From: Paracoccus xiamenensis | Lineage (GTDB): Bacteria; Pseudomonadota; Alphaproteobacteria; Rhodobacterales; Rhodobacteraceae | Assembly: GCF_011308835.1 (NCBI RefSeq) | Contig: NZ_JAAOHY010000001.1 | Coordinates: forward strand, 1 to 64,000 | Reading direction: 5' to 3' | DNA length: 64,000 bases | Part shown: positions 33,054 through 43,203 of the stretch, in pieces | Position numbering within the stretch: position 1 is the stretch's first letter | Layout: the number at the start of each line of letters is the position of its first letter | Position numbers and translations under genes: made by a program | The notes under the pieces: generated by a model | The model's database searches: none | Seen by the model: only the letters and a program-made list of their open reading frames with translations | Told to the model about the DNA's origin: nothing

Positions 33054-34562
33054 ATGCAGGATGCTGCAACGCCGGTGCTGTCCTTGCGCGGCATCGTCAA
33101 GACATTTCCGGGCGTGCGCGCGCTGGATGGGGTGCAGATGGACCTGTATCCCGGTCAGGTCACCGCACTGATCGGTGAAAACGGCGCCGGTAAATCCACC
33201 ATCGTGAAGATCCTGACCGGGATCTATCAGCCCGATGCGGGGCAGATCCTGGTCGACGGGACCGAGACGCATTTCCCGACCGCGCAGGCGGCGGGACATG
33301 CGGGTGTGACCGCCATCCATCAGGAAACCGTGCTGTTCGACGATATGACCGTGGCCGAGAACATCTTCATCGGCCATGCCCCCCGCAACCGGTTCGGCCT
33401 GATCGACAGCAATGCCATGATCCGCCGCGCGCGTGAAATCCTGGCCAGCATCGGCGCCGATCTGAACCCGGCCGTGCGCCTGCGCGATCTTGGTATCGCG
33501 TCAAAGCACCTGGTCGCCATTGCCCGCGCGCTGTCCATCGACGCCCGCGTGGTCATCATGGACGAACCCACCGCCGCGCTATCCCACAAGGAAATCGCCG
33601 AGCTTTACGAGCTGGTCGAGACCCTGAAGGGGCAGGGCAAGGCGATCCTGTTCATCAGCCACAAGTTTGACGAAATCTTCCGCATCGCCGACCGCTGGAC
33701 CGTCTTTCGCGACGGGCAATTCGTGGGCGAGGGCCTGATGGCAGGCGTGACCGAGGCCGAGCTTGTCCGCCTGATGGTCGGCCGCGCCGTCGACCAGATC
33801 TATCCCAAACGCCCGGCAGAGATCGGCGCACCGGCGCTGACCGTCGCCGGATACAGCCACCCGACCGAATTCGAGGATATCAGCTTCACCCTCCATCGGG
33901 GCGAGATCCTGGGCTTCTACGGCCTTGTCGGCGCCGGCCGCAGCGAGGTGATGCAGGCGCTGTTCGGCATCACCCAGCCCTCAAAAGGGGCGACCCGCAT
34001 CGCCGAGGAGGTGCGTGTGATCCGCTCGACCGCGCAGGCGGTGCAGGCGGGCATCGTCTATGTCCCCGAAGATCGTGGCCGGCAGGGCGCCATCAAGGGG
34101 CTGCCGATCTTTCAGAACGTCACCCTGCCATCGCTGCGCGAAACCAGCCGCAACGGTTTCCTGCGGTTGGCGCGCGAATTTGCGCTGACCCGCGAATATA
34201 CCCAAAGGCTGGATCTGCGGGCGGCAAGTCTCGATCAGGATGTGGGTCTTTTGTCGGGCGGCAACCAGCAGAAGGTGGTAATCGCCAAATGGCTGGCCAC
34301 ACGACCGCGTGTCATCATTCTGGACGAACCCACCAAGGGCATCGACATCGGGTCCAAGGCGGCCGTGCATGACTTCATGTCGGAACTCGCCGCCGAGGGG
34401 CTGGCCGTCATCATGGTCTCCAGCGAGATCCCCGAGGTGCTGGGCATGTCCGACCGCGTCATCGTCATGCGCGAGGGCCGCATCGCCGCCGAATTCGCGG
34501 GCGACCAGATGACCCCGGAAAACCTTGTCCGCGCCGCGGTAGGCATCGGAGAAGCCGCATGA
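33054..34562 (+). CDS. rhaT: Rhamnose ABC transporter ATP-binding protein
   Basis: A 502-residue protein with two fused ABC domains, as in RbsA/XylG. The first has Walker A GENGAGKST and Walker B VVIMDEPTAAL. The second has a degenerate P-loop (GAGRSE), signature LSGGNQQK and VIILDEPTKGID. It powers L-rhamnose import. The ATG at 33054 has a GGGGG box; longer starts would run into the hairpin. Its stop overlaps the rhaP start (ATGA). Confidence 0.94.
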   Translation: MQDAATPVLSLRGIVKTFPGVRALDGVQMDLYPGQVTALIGENGAGKSTIVKILTGIYQPDAGQILVDGTETHFPTAQAAGHAGVTAIHQETVLFDDMTVAENIFIGHAPRNRFGLIDSNAMIRRAREILASIGADLNPAVRLRDLGIASKHLVAIARALSIDARVVIMDEPTAALSHKEIAELYELVETLKGQGKAILFISHKFDEIFRIADRWTVFRDGQFVGEGLMAGVTEAELVRLMVGRAVDQIYPKRPAEIGAPALTVAGYSHPTEFEDISFTLHRGEILGFYGLVGAGRSEVMQALFGITQPSKGATRIAEEVRVIRSTAQAVQAGIVYVPEDRGRQGAIKGLPIFQNVTLPSLRETSRNGFLRLAREFALTREYTQRLDLRAASLDQDVGLLSGGNQQKVVIAKWLATRPRVIILDEPTKGIDIGSKAAVHDFMSELAAEGLAVIMVSSEIPEVLGMSDRVIVMREGRIAAEFAGDQMTPENLVRAAVGIGEAA

Positions 34563-35530
34563 GCATCCTGAAATCCCGCGAGGCAATCCTCGGTCTGGCC
34601 ATACTGGTGCTGCTGGCGGTGGTGGCCAGCCGCTTCCCTGGCTTTGTGCGCCCGGCGAACCTTGCCAATGTCTTTACCGACACCTCGCCGCTGATCCTGC
34701 TGGCGCTGGGGCAGATGGTGGTGATCCTGACGAAATGCATCGACCTGTCGGTCGCGGCCAACCTTGCGCTGTGCGGAATGATTGCCGCACTGATGGACGG
34801 GGCAGGGGTGCCCCTGCCGGCGATCCTGCTTGTAGTGGTCGCACTTGGCGCAGCACTGGGGGCGGTGAACGGGCTGCTGGTCTGGCTGCTGGGGATTCCG
34901 TCCATCGTGGTGACGCTGGGCACCATGACCATCTTTCGCGGGACCATCTTCCTGCTGACCGATGGCGCATGGATCAATGCCCATCAGATGAGCGACGCCT
35001 TCAAGGCCTTCCCGCGCGCGATCATCGCCGGGCTGCCGGTGATGGCTTGGATCGCCGTGGCGGTGATCGCCGTCTTCGCCGTGCTGGTGAACCGCACGCC
35101 GCTTGGCCGCGCTTTCTATGCGGTCGGCGGCAACCCACACGCGGCGGTCTATACCGGCATTTCGGTCGGGCGCACGCAATTCGCGGCCTTCGTGATCGCG
35201 GGCGCGCTTGCCGGGCTGACCGGCTATCTGTGGGTCGCGCGCTATGCGGTGGCCTATGTCGATATCGCCGGCGGGTTTGAGTTGGACGTGGTCGCGGCCT
35301 GCGTCATCGGCGGCATCGCCATTGCCGGCGGGTCGGGCACAGTGGCGGGCTGCGTCATGGGGGCGCTGTTTCTGGGCATCATCAAGAACGCGCTTCCGGT
35401 CGTTGGCATTTCGCCGTTCTGGCAGATGGCGATTTCCGGCAGCGCCATCCTGATCGCCATTGCCTTCAACGCGCGATCGAACCGGGCCCCCGGCCGCATC
35501 ATCCTGAAACGCGCGGAGCACCGGACATGA
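34559..35530 (+). CDS. rhaP: Rhamnose ABC transporter permease P
   Basis: A 323-residue membrane permease of the BPD_transp_2 (RbsC-like) family with about 10 helices. Characteristic blocks are LGQMVVILTKCIDLSVAANLAL, GIPSIVVTLGTMTIFRG and VACVIGGIAIAGGSGTVAG. It overlaps rhaT and rhaQ by 4 bp each. The operon order names it; substrate contact with L-rhamnose is inferred. Confidence 0.92.
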   Translation: MSILKSREAILGLAILVLLAVVASRFPGFVRPANLANVFTDTSPLILLALGQMVVILTKCIDLSVAANLALCGMIAALMDGAGVPLPAILLVVVALGAALGAVNGLLVWLLGIPSIVVTLGTMTIFRGTIFLLTDGAWINAHQMSDAFKAFPRAIIAGLPVMAWIAVAVIAVFAVLVNRTPLGRAFYAVGGNPHAAVYTGISVGRTQFAAFVIAGALAGLTGYLWVARYAVAYVDIAGGFELDVVAACVIGGIAIAGGSGTVAGCVMGALFLGIIKNALPVVGISPFWQMAISGSAILIAIAFNARSNRAPGRIILKRAEHRT

Positions 35531-36513
35531 CCGAGCAGACCGGACGCCAGATCCCCGACCGCCTGACCAGCCCGCTGTCGCGCGCCCTGAAAAGCTGGGA
35601 GGCCCTGCTGCTGGTCGTGGCCGCGGCGATCTTCATCGCCAATTCGCTGGCCTCGCCCTATTTCCTCGATCCGTGGAACCTGTCGGACGCGACCTTCAAC
35701 TTCACCGAAAAGGCGATGATCGCCTTTGCGATGGCGCTGCTGATCATCTCGGGTGAGATCGACCTGTCGGTCGGCGCGATCATCGCGCTCGCCTCGACCG
35801 TGATGGGGCTGGCGATGACGGCGGGGGCGGGGACGCCGGTACTGGTCGCCCTGGGTCTTGGCACCGGGCTGGCCTGCGGGGCGTTCAACGGGCTGCTGGT
35901 GGCGCGCTTCGGCTTGCCGTCGATCGTCGTCACCATCGGCACCATGAGCCTGTTTCGCGGCATCTCTTACATCGTGCTGGGGGACAGTGCGTTCACCGGC
36001 TATCCGGCCAGCTTTGGCTGGTTCGGGCAGGGCTATGTGTTCTGGGTCATCACGGTCGAGCTGGTGATCTTTGCCCTTGCCGCCATCGTCTTCGGTGTCC
36101 TGCTGCACCGCACCAATTTCGGGCGCATGGTCTATGCCATCGGCAATAACGCCACCGCTGCACGGTTTTCCGGCATCCGGGTCGAGCGGATCAAGTTCAC
36201 CCTGTTCCTGCTGACCGGCTTGATGAGCGGGATTGCCGCGATCTGCCTGACCTCTCGGCTTGGCTCGACGCGGCCCAGCATCGCCGCGGGGTTCGAGCTG
36301 GAGGTGGTGACGATCGTCGTCCTTGGCGGGGTCAGCATTCTGGGTGGCTCTGGGTCGATCCCCGGCGTGGTGCTGGCGGCTTTCGTCATGGGGCTGGTGA
36401 CCTTCGGGCTGGGCCTGTTGAACGTGCCGGGGATCGTCATGTCGATCATCGTCGGTGCGCTGCTGATCGCGGTGATCGCGCTGCCGCGCCTGTGGTCGAT
36501 GGTCAGGAGGTAG
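35527..36513 (+). CDS. rhaQ: Rhamnose ABC transporter permease Q
   Basis: A 328-residue RbsC-like permease, paralogous to RhaP. Blocks are [39 protein letters not shown] and [20 protein letters not shown]. It forms the membrane channel with RhaP. Its start overlaps the rhaP stop by 4 bp and its stop is 2 bp before the rhaU ATG. Confidence 0.92.
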   Translation: MTEQTGRQIPDRLTSPLSRALKSWEALLLVVAAAIFIANSLASPYFLDPWNLSDATFNFTEKAMIAFAMALLIISGEIDLSVGAIIALASTVMGLAMTAGAGTPVLVALGLGTGLACGAFNGLLVARFGLPSIVVTIGTMSLFRGISYIVLGDSAFTGYPASFGWFGQGYVFWVITVELVIFALAAIVFGVLLHRTNFGRMVYAIGNNATAARFSGIRVERIKFTLFLLTGLMSGIAAICLTSRLGSTRPSIAAGFELEVVTIVVLGGVSILGGSGSIPGVVLAAFVMGLVTFGLGLLNVPGIVMSIIVGALLIAVIALPRLWSMVRR

Positions 36514-36515
36514 CG

Positions 36516-36830
36516 ATGCAGAAATATGCCTTTCGCATGCAACTGAACCCCGGTGCCGCGGATGAATACCGCCGCCGCCACGATCAGATCTGGCCCGAAC
36601 TCGCCGCGCTGCTGAAAGATGCCGGGATCAGCGATTATTCCATCCATCTCGACCCGGAAACGGATGCGCTGTTCGCCGTGCTGTGGCGGGCCGAGGATCA
36701 CCGCATGGACGATCTGCCAAGCCATCCGCTGATGCGCGAATGGTGGGCGCATATGGCCGATATCATGGCCACCGAACCCGACGGCGCACCGGTCGCGGCG
36801 CCTCTGGTGCCGATGTTCCACCTGCCATGA
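36516..36830 (+). CDS. rhaU: L-rhamnose mutarotase
   Basis: A 104-residue cytoplasmic protein of the RhaM/RhaU family. It speeds exchange between alpha and beta L-rhamnose, supplying the anomer that RhaI uses. Key blocks are [24 protein letters not shown], with the likely catalytic His, and a Trp-rich end ([13 protein letters not shown]). A GGAGG box is directly upstream, and ATGA couples it to rhaK. Confidence 0.94.
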   Translation: MQKYAFRMQLNPGAADEYRRRHDQIWPELAALLKDAGISDYSIHLDPETDALFAVLWRAEDHRMDDLPSHPLMREWWAHMADIMATEPDGAPVAAPLVPMFHLP

Positions 36831-38197
36831 CCCGGATCGCCGTCATCGACATTGGCAAGACCAATGCCAAGCTGGCGCTGGTGGATGGCGCTGACCTGAC
36901 CGAGATCGACGTTGTGACCCGGCCCAACAAGGTGCTGCCCGGGCCACCCTGGCCGCATTTCGATCTGGATGGGCATTGGGACTTCTTCCTGCATCACTTG
37001 GCCGATTTCCACGCCCGGCATGGCATCGACGCGATTTCGATCACCACGCATGGCGCGTCTTGCGTGGTGCTGGACCGCGAGGGCGGGCTGGCGGCGCCGA
37101 TGCTGGATTACGAACATCCCGGCCCCGACGCGGTGGCGGCGGAATATGACGCGCTGCGCCCCGACTTCGCCCGGACCGGATCGCCGCGCCTGCCGATGGG
37201 GCTGAATGTGGGCGCGCAGCTGCACTGGATGCTGAAAACCCTGCCGGGGTTGAGTGACCGGCTTGGTTGGGTGCTGACCTATCCGCAATATTGGGGGCTG
37301 CGGCTGACCGGGCAGATCGCCAGTGACGTGACCTCGCTGGGCTGCCATACCGACCTGTGGGATCCGTGGCGCGGGGAGTTTTCGGATCTGGTCGACAGGC
37401 TGGGCCTGCAAAACCGGATCGCGCCGCCGCGCCGTCCGGGCGAGGTTCTGGGCCAGCTGCTGCCCGAAATTGCGGCCCGGACCGGGCTTGCGCCGGACAC
37501 ACCGGTCAGCGTGGGCATCCATGACAGCAATGCCTCGCTGTATCCGTATGTGCTGGGGCGTAAAGCACCGTTCGCCGTCGTCTCGACCGGCACATGGGTC
37601 ATCGCCATGGCCGTGGGGGGCGATGCGGTTGCGCTGGATCCCGGGCGCGATGTGCTGGTCAATGTCGCGGCCAATGGGCAGGCGGTGCCTTCGGCCCGTT
37701 TCATGGGCGGGCGTGAATACGAGATCATCCGCGCCGGTGCCGACACAACGCCGACCGAGGCCGACCGTGCTGCCGTGCTGGGCGCGGGCACGATGATCCT
37801 GCCTTCGGTCGAGACCGGTTCAGGCCCGTTTCCCGGCCGTGCCTTCCGCTGGCATGGCGCGGCGGCGACAGAGGGCGAGCGGATGGTGGCCCTGTCCTTC
37901 TATCTGGCGCTGATGACCGATACCTGCCTTGGCCTGATCGGCGCGCAGGGCCCGGTCATTGTCGAGGGGCCTTTCGCCCGCAATCCCGATTACTGCGCCA
38001 TGCTGGCCGCGCTGCGTGCCGACGTGGTCGAGATCGCGGCCTCGGCCACCGGCACCTCGGTCGGGGCGGCACTGCTGTGTCTTGGGCAGGCGGACCCGCC
38101 GGCGACGAAAAAAGTACCCCGGCCAGAAGGGGCAGGGGCGCTTCTGGATTACGCGGCGATCTGGCGCGCGGCGGCAGAGCAATCCCGTCCGGCCTGA
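36827..38197 (+). CDS. rhaK: Rhamnulokinase
   Basis: A 456-residue FGGY-family kinase that phosphorylates L-rhamnulose. The ATP-binding DIGKTN loop is at the start ([15 protein letters not shown]), and the C-terminal half has the [10 protein letters not shown] and [10 protein letters not shown] blocks. The ATG overlaps the rhaU stop; this short start fits FGGY N-termini better than upstream ATGs. It is last of the operon and ends 6 bp from the convergent Kef antiporter gene. No terminator is visible between them. Confidence 0.92.
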   Translation: MTRIAVIDIGKTNAKLALVDGADLTEIDVVTRPNKVLPGPPWPHFDLDGHWDFFLHHLADFHARHGIDAISITTHGASCVVLDREGGLAAPMLDYEHPGPDAVAAEYDALRPDFARTGSPRLPMGLNVGAQLHWMLKTLPGLSDRLGWVLTYPQYWGLRLTGQIASDVTSLGCHTDLWDPWRGEFSDLVDRLGLQNRIAPPRRPGEVLGQLLPEIAARTGLAPDTPVSVGIHDSNASLYPYVLGRKAPFAVVSTGTWVIAMAVGGDAVALDPGRDVLVNVAANGQAVPSARFMGGREYEIIRAGADTTPTEADRAAVLGAGTMILPSVETGSGPFPGRAFRWHGAAATEGERMVALSFYLALMTDTCLGLIGAQGPVIVEGPFARNPDYCAMLAALRADVVEIAASATGTSVGAALLCLGQADPPATKKVPRPEGAGALLDYAAIWRAAAEQSRPA

Positions 38198-38203
38198 CCG
38201 GCC

Positions 38204-40147
38204 CTATTCCGCCGAGGCGGATTCAGGGTCATCCGGTCGCAGCCCGGTCGTGATGGCGGATTCGCCCTCTGCAGCTGCAGCGGTGCTCATCCGGGCGGCG
38301 CGGATCCGGTCGCGGACCCGGCGCACCTCGGCCTCCAATTGTTCGGTCTGGTCATGGGCGATGCGAACCATGTCCGCGTTCTGATGTGCGGGAACATCTC
38401 GACGATGGGCCTCGGCCATGGCGCGCATGTGGGTCTGGTCGGATTTGACGAAGCTTCGCGTCACGTCCTCGGCTTCGGCGCGGGTCATGCCGAGCGCTTC
38501 CAGCACCGAACGCCCGGCCCGGATCGAGCTGTCGAAGGTCTCGCGGATGATATCCTGCGCGCCGGACTGGAACAGTTCGAAGACGTGGAAGCGGTCGAAG
38601 GCCCGCGCGACGATATGCACATTCGGATAGTTGTGATGCACATATTCGACGATCTCGGTGATCTGGTCCTTGTTGTCGATGGCGATGACCAGCACCTCGG
38701 CCCCGGCAATGCCGGCGGCGTGCAGCATGTCGGGCCGGGTGGCATCGCCGAAATAGGCCTGCACGCCGAAGCTGCGCAGCATTTCCAGCTGCTTCGAGGA
38801 ATAGTCGACAACGACCACCTGCTTTTCCAGCGCGCGCATGATGCGGGCGACGATGCCGCCGAAACGACCGTGACCCAGCACGATGATCTTGCCGGGTTCC
38901 TTGATCTGATCGGCCTCGCGCTGCTGGCTGTCGACAAAGCGGCGCGCAACCACACGGTCATAAAGGATGAAAAGCAAGGGCGTCAGCAGCATCGACAGCG
39001 CCACGATCAGCAGGGCGATATCGGCCACGCTTTGCGGGATCACATCCTGCGCGACGGTGAAGGACAGCAGCACAAAACCGAATTCGCCCGCCTGCGCCAG
39101 GGACAGCGCGAACAGCCAACGGTCGCCGCCCCGGATCTTGAAGACCCATGCCAGCGCCAGCAGCACCAGCGCTTTCAGCGCCATCACCCCAAGCGTCAGC
39201 CCGACCACCATCAGCGCATTGTCAAGCAGCAGGCCAAAGTCGATGCTGGCCCCCACGGTCATGAAGAACAGACCCAGCAGCAGGCCGCGGAACGGGTCGA
39301 TATCGCTTTCCAACTCGTGCCGGTATTCGCTGCCGGCCAGCACCACCCCGGCAAGGAAGGTGCCAAGCGCGGGCGACAGGCCGACCATCGACATCAGCAG
39401 CGCAATGCCCACCACGAAAGCCAGCGCGGTGGCCACAAAGATCTCGCGCAGGTTGGCCATGGCGACATAGCGAAAGACCGGGCGCGTCAGATAGGTGCCG
39501 GCCGCGATCACGGCAGCGATGGCGGCCAGCGTGATCAGCGCGGCCTGCCAGCCCGGCCGGCCCTCGACCAGGCTGAAGCTTTCATGCGCGGCCTCGGTCG
39601 CGTGTTCGACCACCGGCGCGGGGTCCATCAGGCCGGGCATCGCCAGCAGCGGGATGAAGGCCAGCATGGGGATGACCGCGATGTCCTGAAACAGCAGAAC
39701 AGCGAAAGATGACTGCCCGCCCTCGGTCCGCAAAAGCCCCTTTTCCCCCAAGGTCTGCAACACGATCGCGGTCGAAGACAGCGCAAAGACCATGCCCAGC
39801 GTCAGCGCGATGGTCCAGTACAGCCCAAAGGCAATTCCGGCGGCACCGATCAGCGCCGAGGTCAGGATGACCTGCAAACCCCCAAGCCCCAGCAGCCTGC
39901 TGCGCATCTGCCACAGCATCTTCGGCTCCAACTCCAGCCCGACAAGGAACAGCATCATCACCACGCCGAATTCGGCGAAATGCTGGATCGAGACCACGTC
40001 GACATGCAGCCAGCCGAGGATGGGCGAAATGACAATCCCCGCGACCAGATACCCCAGCACCGAACCCAGCCCGAAGCGGCTGGCAAGCGGCACGGCGATG
40101 ACGCCTGCAAGAAGAAACAAGGTCGCAAGCAGCAGGAACCCGGTCAT
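38204..40147 (-). CDS. Kef-type K+/H+ antiporter with RCK domain (CPA2)
   Basis: A 647-residue inner-membrane antiporter with about 13 helices in residues 1-380 (ALIGAAGIAFGLYWTIALTLGM, LLFQDIAVIPMLAFIPL). A cytoplasmic TrkA-N/RCK domain follows at about 400-520 (IIVLGHGRFGGIVARIM, VDYSSKQ, GDATRPDML), then a charged helical tail. It resembles glutathione-gated KefB/KefC, which expels K+ in exchange for protons under electrophile stress. No KefF/KefG partner is adjacent. Confidence 0.9.
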   Translation of the reverse strand: MTGFLLLATLFLLAGVIAVPLASRFGLGSVLGYLVAGIVISPILGWLHVDVVSIQHFAEFGVVMMLFLVGLELEPKMLWQMRSRLLGLGGLQVILTSALIGAAGIAFGLYWTIALTLGMVFALSSTAIVLQTLGEKGLLRTEGGQSSFAVLLFQDIAVIPMLAFIPLLAMPGLMDPAPVVEHATEAAHESFSLVEGRPGWQAALITLAAIAAVIAAGTYLTRPVFRYVAMANLREIFVATALAFVVGIALLMSMVGLSPALGTFLAGVVLAGSEYRHELESDIDPFRGLLLGLFFMTVGASIDFGLLLDNALMVVGLTLGVMALKALVLLALAWVFKIRGGDRWLFALSLAQAGEFGFVLLSFTVAQDVIPQSVADIALLIVALSMLLTPLLFILYDRVVARRFVDSQQREADQIKEPGKIIVLGHGRFGGIVARIMRALEKQVVVVDYSSKQLEMLRSFGVQAYFGDATRPDMLHAAGIAGAEVLVIAIDNKDQITEIVEYVHHNYPNVHIVARAFDRFHVFELFQSGAQDIIRETFDSSIRAGRSVLEALGMTRAEAEDVTRSFVKSDQTHMRAMAEAHRRDVPAHQNADMVRIAHDQTEQLEAEVRRVRDRIRAARMSTAAAAEGESAITTGLRPDDPESASAE

Positions 40148-40255
40148 CGCATCCTCCGTTTTGACCGCGCAGAATGTTGCGCGGGAAATGATGAATTCAA
40201 TTTATAGAGAGGTCTGCCCGCGTCCAGACCCGATCTGGCGCGGCGTCGCGGGCGC

Positions 40256-41290
40256 TTAGTCGCCGTTGCGGCGGTTCCACAGCAGCGAGCTGACGAAGGC
40301 GGTGCCGATGAAGCCTGCGCCCAGAAGACCCGTCGCGGCCTCGGGGATTTTCCACATGGTCTGCGCGAACATCACCACCGACAGAACCAGGATCGACCAG
40401 AAGGCGCCGTTTTCCAGATAGCGGAACTCTGCAAGCGTGCCTTTCTCGACCAGCATCACGGTCATCGAACGCACATACATCGCCCCGATCCCCAGCCCGA
40501 TGGCGATCAGGAACAGGTTCTGTGTCAGCGCGAATGCGCCGATCACCCCGTCAAAGCTGAAGGATGCGTCCAGTACCTCCAGATACAAAAAACCGCCCAG
40601 CCCCGCCTGCGCCGCCCCGGTATGCGAAGCCCCCCAGCGGTCCAGAACGGCACCCAGCGCATCGACACCCAGATAGGTCACCACACCCCAGATTGCGGAA
40701 TACATGAATGTGGCTTCGTCCTCGGGTGGCAGCAGCCAGACAAAGACCAGCACGGTGACAAGGACAAAACCGATCTCCATCCCGCGCACGGACCCGAAGG
40801 CGCGCAGCCAGCGCTCGAACGCGCCGATCCAGTCGACCTCTTTGGATTGGTCAAAGAAGTAATTCAGCGCGACCAGCATCAGGAAGCTGCCGCCGAAGGC
40901 GGCGATGGGCAGATGCGCCTCGTGGATCAGGCGGGCGTATTCGGCGGGTTGGGTCGCCGCCAGATTGACGGCCGAGATCGGGCCGATCCGGGCCGCGATG
41001 ACCACCACCAGCAGCGGAAAGATCACCCGCATCCCAAAGACGGCGATGAGGATGCCCCAGGTCAGGAAACGGCGTTGCCATTCGGGCCGCATGGTTTGCA
41101 GCTTGTTGGCGTTGACGATGGCATTGTCGAAGGACAGCGAGATTTCCAGCACCGCCAACACGCCCGCGATCAGGAAGAAGGATATCGCCCCGGTCTGGCC
41201 ATTGAAGCGCCAGCCGATGAACGCGGCAAGCACCAATCCAAGGGCGGTGACGATGAGGGGCCATTTCAGATAGGAAAGCGTTCCGCGCAT
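40256..41290 (-). CDS. DUF475 (TerC-like) integral membrane protein
   Basis: A 344-residue membrane protein with about nine helices. Two related segments carry the TerC-family acidic motif: LEISLSFDNAIVNANK and LDASFSFDGVIGAFA. The Asp residues could bind a metal or cation. The family is linked to tellurium/metal handling and Mn2+ export by resemblance only. The ATG at 41290 has a CGGAG box; longer upstream starts encode an Arg-rich, unlikely leader. Confidence 0.83.
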   Translation of the reverse strand: MRGTLSYLKWPLIVTALGLVLAAFIGWRFNGQTGAISFFLIAGVLAVLEISLSFDNAIVNANKLQTMRPEWQRRFLTWGILIAVFGMRVIFPLLVVVIAARIGPISAVNLAATQPAEYARLIHEAHLPIAAFGGSFLMLVALNYFFDQSKEVDWIGAFERWLRAFGSVRGMEIGFVLVTVLVFVWLLPPEDEATFMYSAIWGVVTYLGVDALGAVLDRWGASHTGAAQAGLGGFLYLEVLDASFSFDGVIGAFALTQNLFLIAIGLGIGAMYVRSMTVMLVEKGTLAEFRYLENGAFWSILVLSVVMFAQTMWKIPEAATGLLGAGFIGTAFVSSLLWNRRNGD

Positions 41291-41371
41291 ATGTCCGCTC
41301 CGGGAAAGGCGTGGCGGCAGTAAACGACGCAGGCGCTTTCGGCGCAAGTGCGTCGCTGTCGCACGGCAATG

Positions 41372-42505
41372 TCAGGCGACGCGCGCACCCCGTACCCAGG
41401 TCTGCCGCAGTGCCGGCGTGGCGCCGACCAGCCGAAAGCGGATCAGATCGGCGCGCAGCCCCGGCGCGATCCGGCCGCGGTCGGACAAGCCCGCAGCGGC
41501 GGCGGGCGTCGCGGTGACGCAGGCCATGGCACGCGGCCAGTCGCCCCAGATATCCGCCAGCAGCGCCGCCGCCGACAGCAGCGCCGAGGGCACATAGTCC
41601 GAACTGATGATATCCAGCAGCCCGGCCTCGGCCAGTTCGCGCGCGGCAACATTGCCGGAATGCGACCCGCCCCGGATCAGGTTCGGTGCGCCCATGATGG
41701 TGCGGATGGAATGGCGGTGGCATTCCTCGGCGGCTTCGCGGGTTGTCGGAAACTCTGCCAACCGGATGCCATGCGCGGCGGACCTGGCCACCTCTTCCCG
41801 GCTGGAATCGTCATGGCTGGCCAGCACCGCACCGACGCGTGCGGCAAAGGCCACAGCGCCGGCCTCGTGCGCGGCACCGTTTCGGGCCGAGATATCGCGC
41901 AACTGGTCGAAATAGGCGTCGATCTGGTCCTCGGTCAGTTGCACCTTGCTGCGCAGATAGACGCGGAAGGCCGAGGTATCGCGGAACTGGCGCTGCCCCG
42001 GCGTGTGATCCATCAGGCTGACCAGACCCACGCGGTCGGCCTCGCCAAAGGCCGAGATTTCGTCAAGCAGGGTTTCCGAACAGACCTCTGCGCGCAGGTG
42101 CAGGTAGTGGCTGATGCGCAGGTTGGCGGCGTCGATCTGGGTCAGCAGTTCGGACGCCAGCTTGCGCGCATAGGGGGAATAGTCCTTGCGCGACGGGATG
42201 GAACCCACCCGCATCGCGTCGAAGACAGTAGTGATGCCACAGCCGGCCAGTTCGGCGTCATGGGCATAAATCGCCGCCGCATGGGGCCAGTCGACGCCCG
42301 GCCGGGGCTGAATATGGCGTTCCAGATTGTCGGTATGCAGCTCGATCAGGCCGGGGGCGATGTGATCGCCTTCGCAGTCAATGGCGCCGCGTGGGGCCGA
42401 GCCTTCGCCGATTTCCGAGATGAGGCCGTCGCGGATGACCAGGTGGCCTTTCACCATACGATCGGGCAGGATTAGCGTCGCATGGGCCAGAACGGTTTCG
42501 TGCAT
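41372..42505 (-). CDS. phnM: Alpha-D-ribose 1-methylphosphonate 5-triphosphate diphosphatase
   Basis: A 377-residue amidohydrolase of phosphonate breakdown by the C-P lyase route. It has ALIG (HIAPGLIELHTDNLERH, with the metal-binding HTDNLE), VFDAMRVGS, LVSLMDHTPGQRQF and VRGARVA at the end. It removes diphosphate from the ribose phosphonate triphosphate. The other phn genes are not in the window. Its ATG at 42505 lies only 23 bp from the divergent DUF1045 start. Confidence 0.92.
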   Translation of the reverse strand: MHETVLAHATLILPDRMVKGHLVIRDGLISEIGEGSAPRGAIDCEGDHIAPGLIELHTDNLERHIQPRPGVDWPHAAAIYAHDAELAGCGITTVFDAMRVGSIPSRKDYSPYARKLASELLTQIDAANLRISHYLHLRAEVCSETLLDEISAFGEADRVGLVSLMDHTPGQRQFRDTSAFRVYLRSKVQLTEDQIDAYFDQLRDISARNGAAHEAGAVAFAARVGAVLASHDDSSREEVARSAAHGIRLAEFPTTREAAEECHRHSIRTIMGAPNLIRGGSHSGNVAARELAEAGLLDIISSDYVPSALLSAAALLADIWGDWPRAMACVTATPAAAAGLSDRGRIAPGLRADLIRFRLVGATPALRQTWVRGARVA

Positions 42506-42528
42506 CTTCAATTCCCGGGCAGGTTCGC

Positions 42529-43203
42529 ATGGATGACTATCGCAGATACGCGCTGTATTACACCCCGCCGCAGGGCGAATTCGCCGATTTCGGCACTTCC
42601 TGGCTGGGCTGGGACGCCGCGCGGGGGATGCCGGTGGCGCAGCCGGTTCTGCCGGGGCTGGACCTTGCCGCCCTGACCGCCGAGCCGCGCAAATACGGGT
42701 TTCACGCCACGCTGAAAGCGCCCTTCCGACTGGTCGAGGGCGCGCGCGCCGATGAACTGGCCGATGCCGTCGCTGCGTTGGCCGCACAACTGCAACCGCT
42801 TACTCTGGATGGGCTGGAACTGACCCGGATCGGCGCCTTTCTGGCGCTGACGCCGACCGGTGACACTGGTGCGCTGAACGCGCTAGCCGCACGGGTGGTT
42901 GAGGAACTCGATCCGTTTCGCGCCCCCATGAACGAGGCAGAGCGCGCGCGCCGCAACCCCGACCGGTTGACGCCGCGCCAGCGTACGTTGCTGGACCTCT
43001 GGGGTTATCCCTATGTCTTCGAGGAGTTCCGCTTTCACATGACCCTCACCGGCGCGCTGGATGCCGACACGCTGGACGCGGTGACCGCCCAACTTGCGCC
43101 CCGGCTGGCGGTGGTCCCGCGTCCCTTCACGCTGGACGCGCTGAGCCTGATGGGCGAGGATGCCTCTGGTCGCGTCCACCTGATCCGGCGGATGGCGCTA
43201 TAG
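42529..43203 (+). CDS. DUF1045 phosphonate-metabolism protein (2H phosphoesterase-like)
   Basis: A 224-residue protein. Two short His-containing motifs, YGFHATLKAPF and FRFHMTLTGAL, match the paired HxT motifs of 2H phosphoesterases. Members are annotated as phosphonate metabolism proteins and often neighbour phnM. The reaction is not established. It converges with the CorA-family gene on the right, overlapping by 6 bp with two TAG stops facing each other. Confidence 0.85.
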   Translation: MDDYRRYALYYTPPQGEFADFGTSWLGWDAARGMPVAQPVLPGLDLAALTAEPRKYGFHATLKAPFRLVEGARADELADAVAALAAQLQPLTLDGLELTRIGAFLALTPTGDTGALNALAARVVEELDPFRAPMNEAERARRNPDRLTPRQRTLLDLWGYPYVFEEFRFHMTLTGALDADTLDAVTAQLAPRLAVVPRPFTLDALSLMGEDASGRVHLIRRMAL

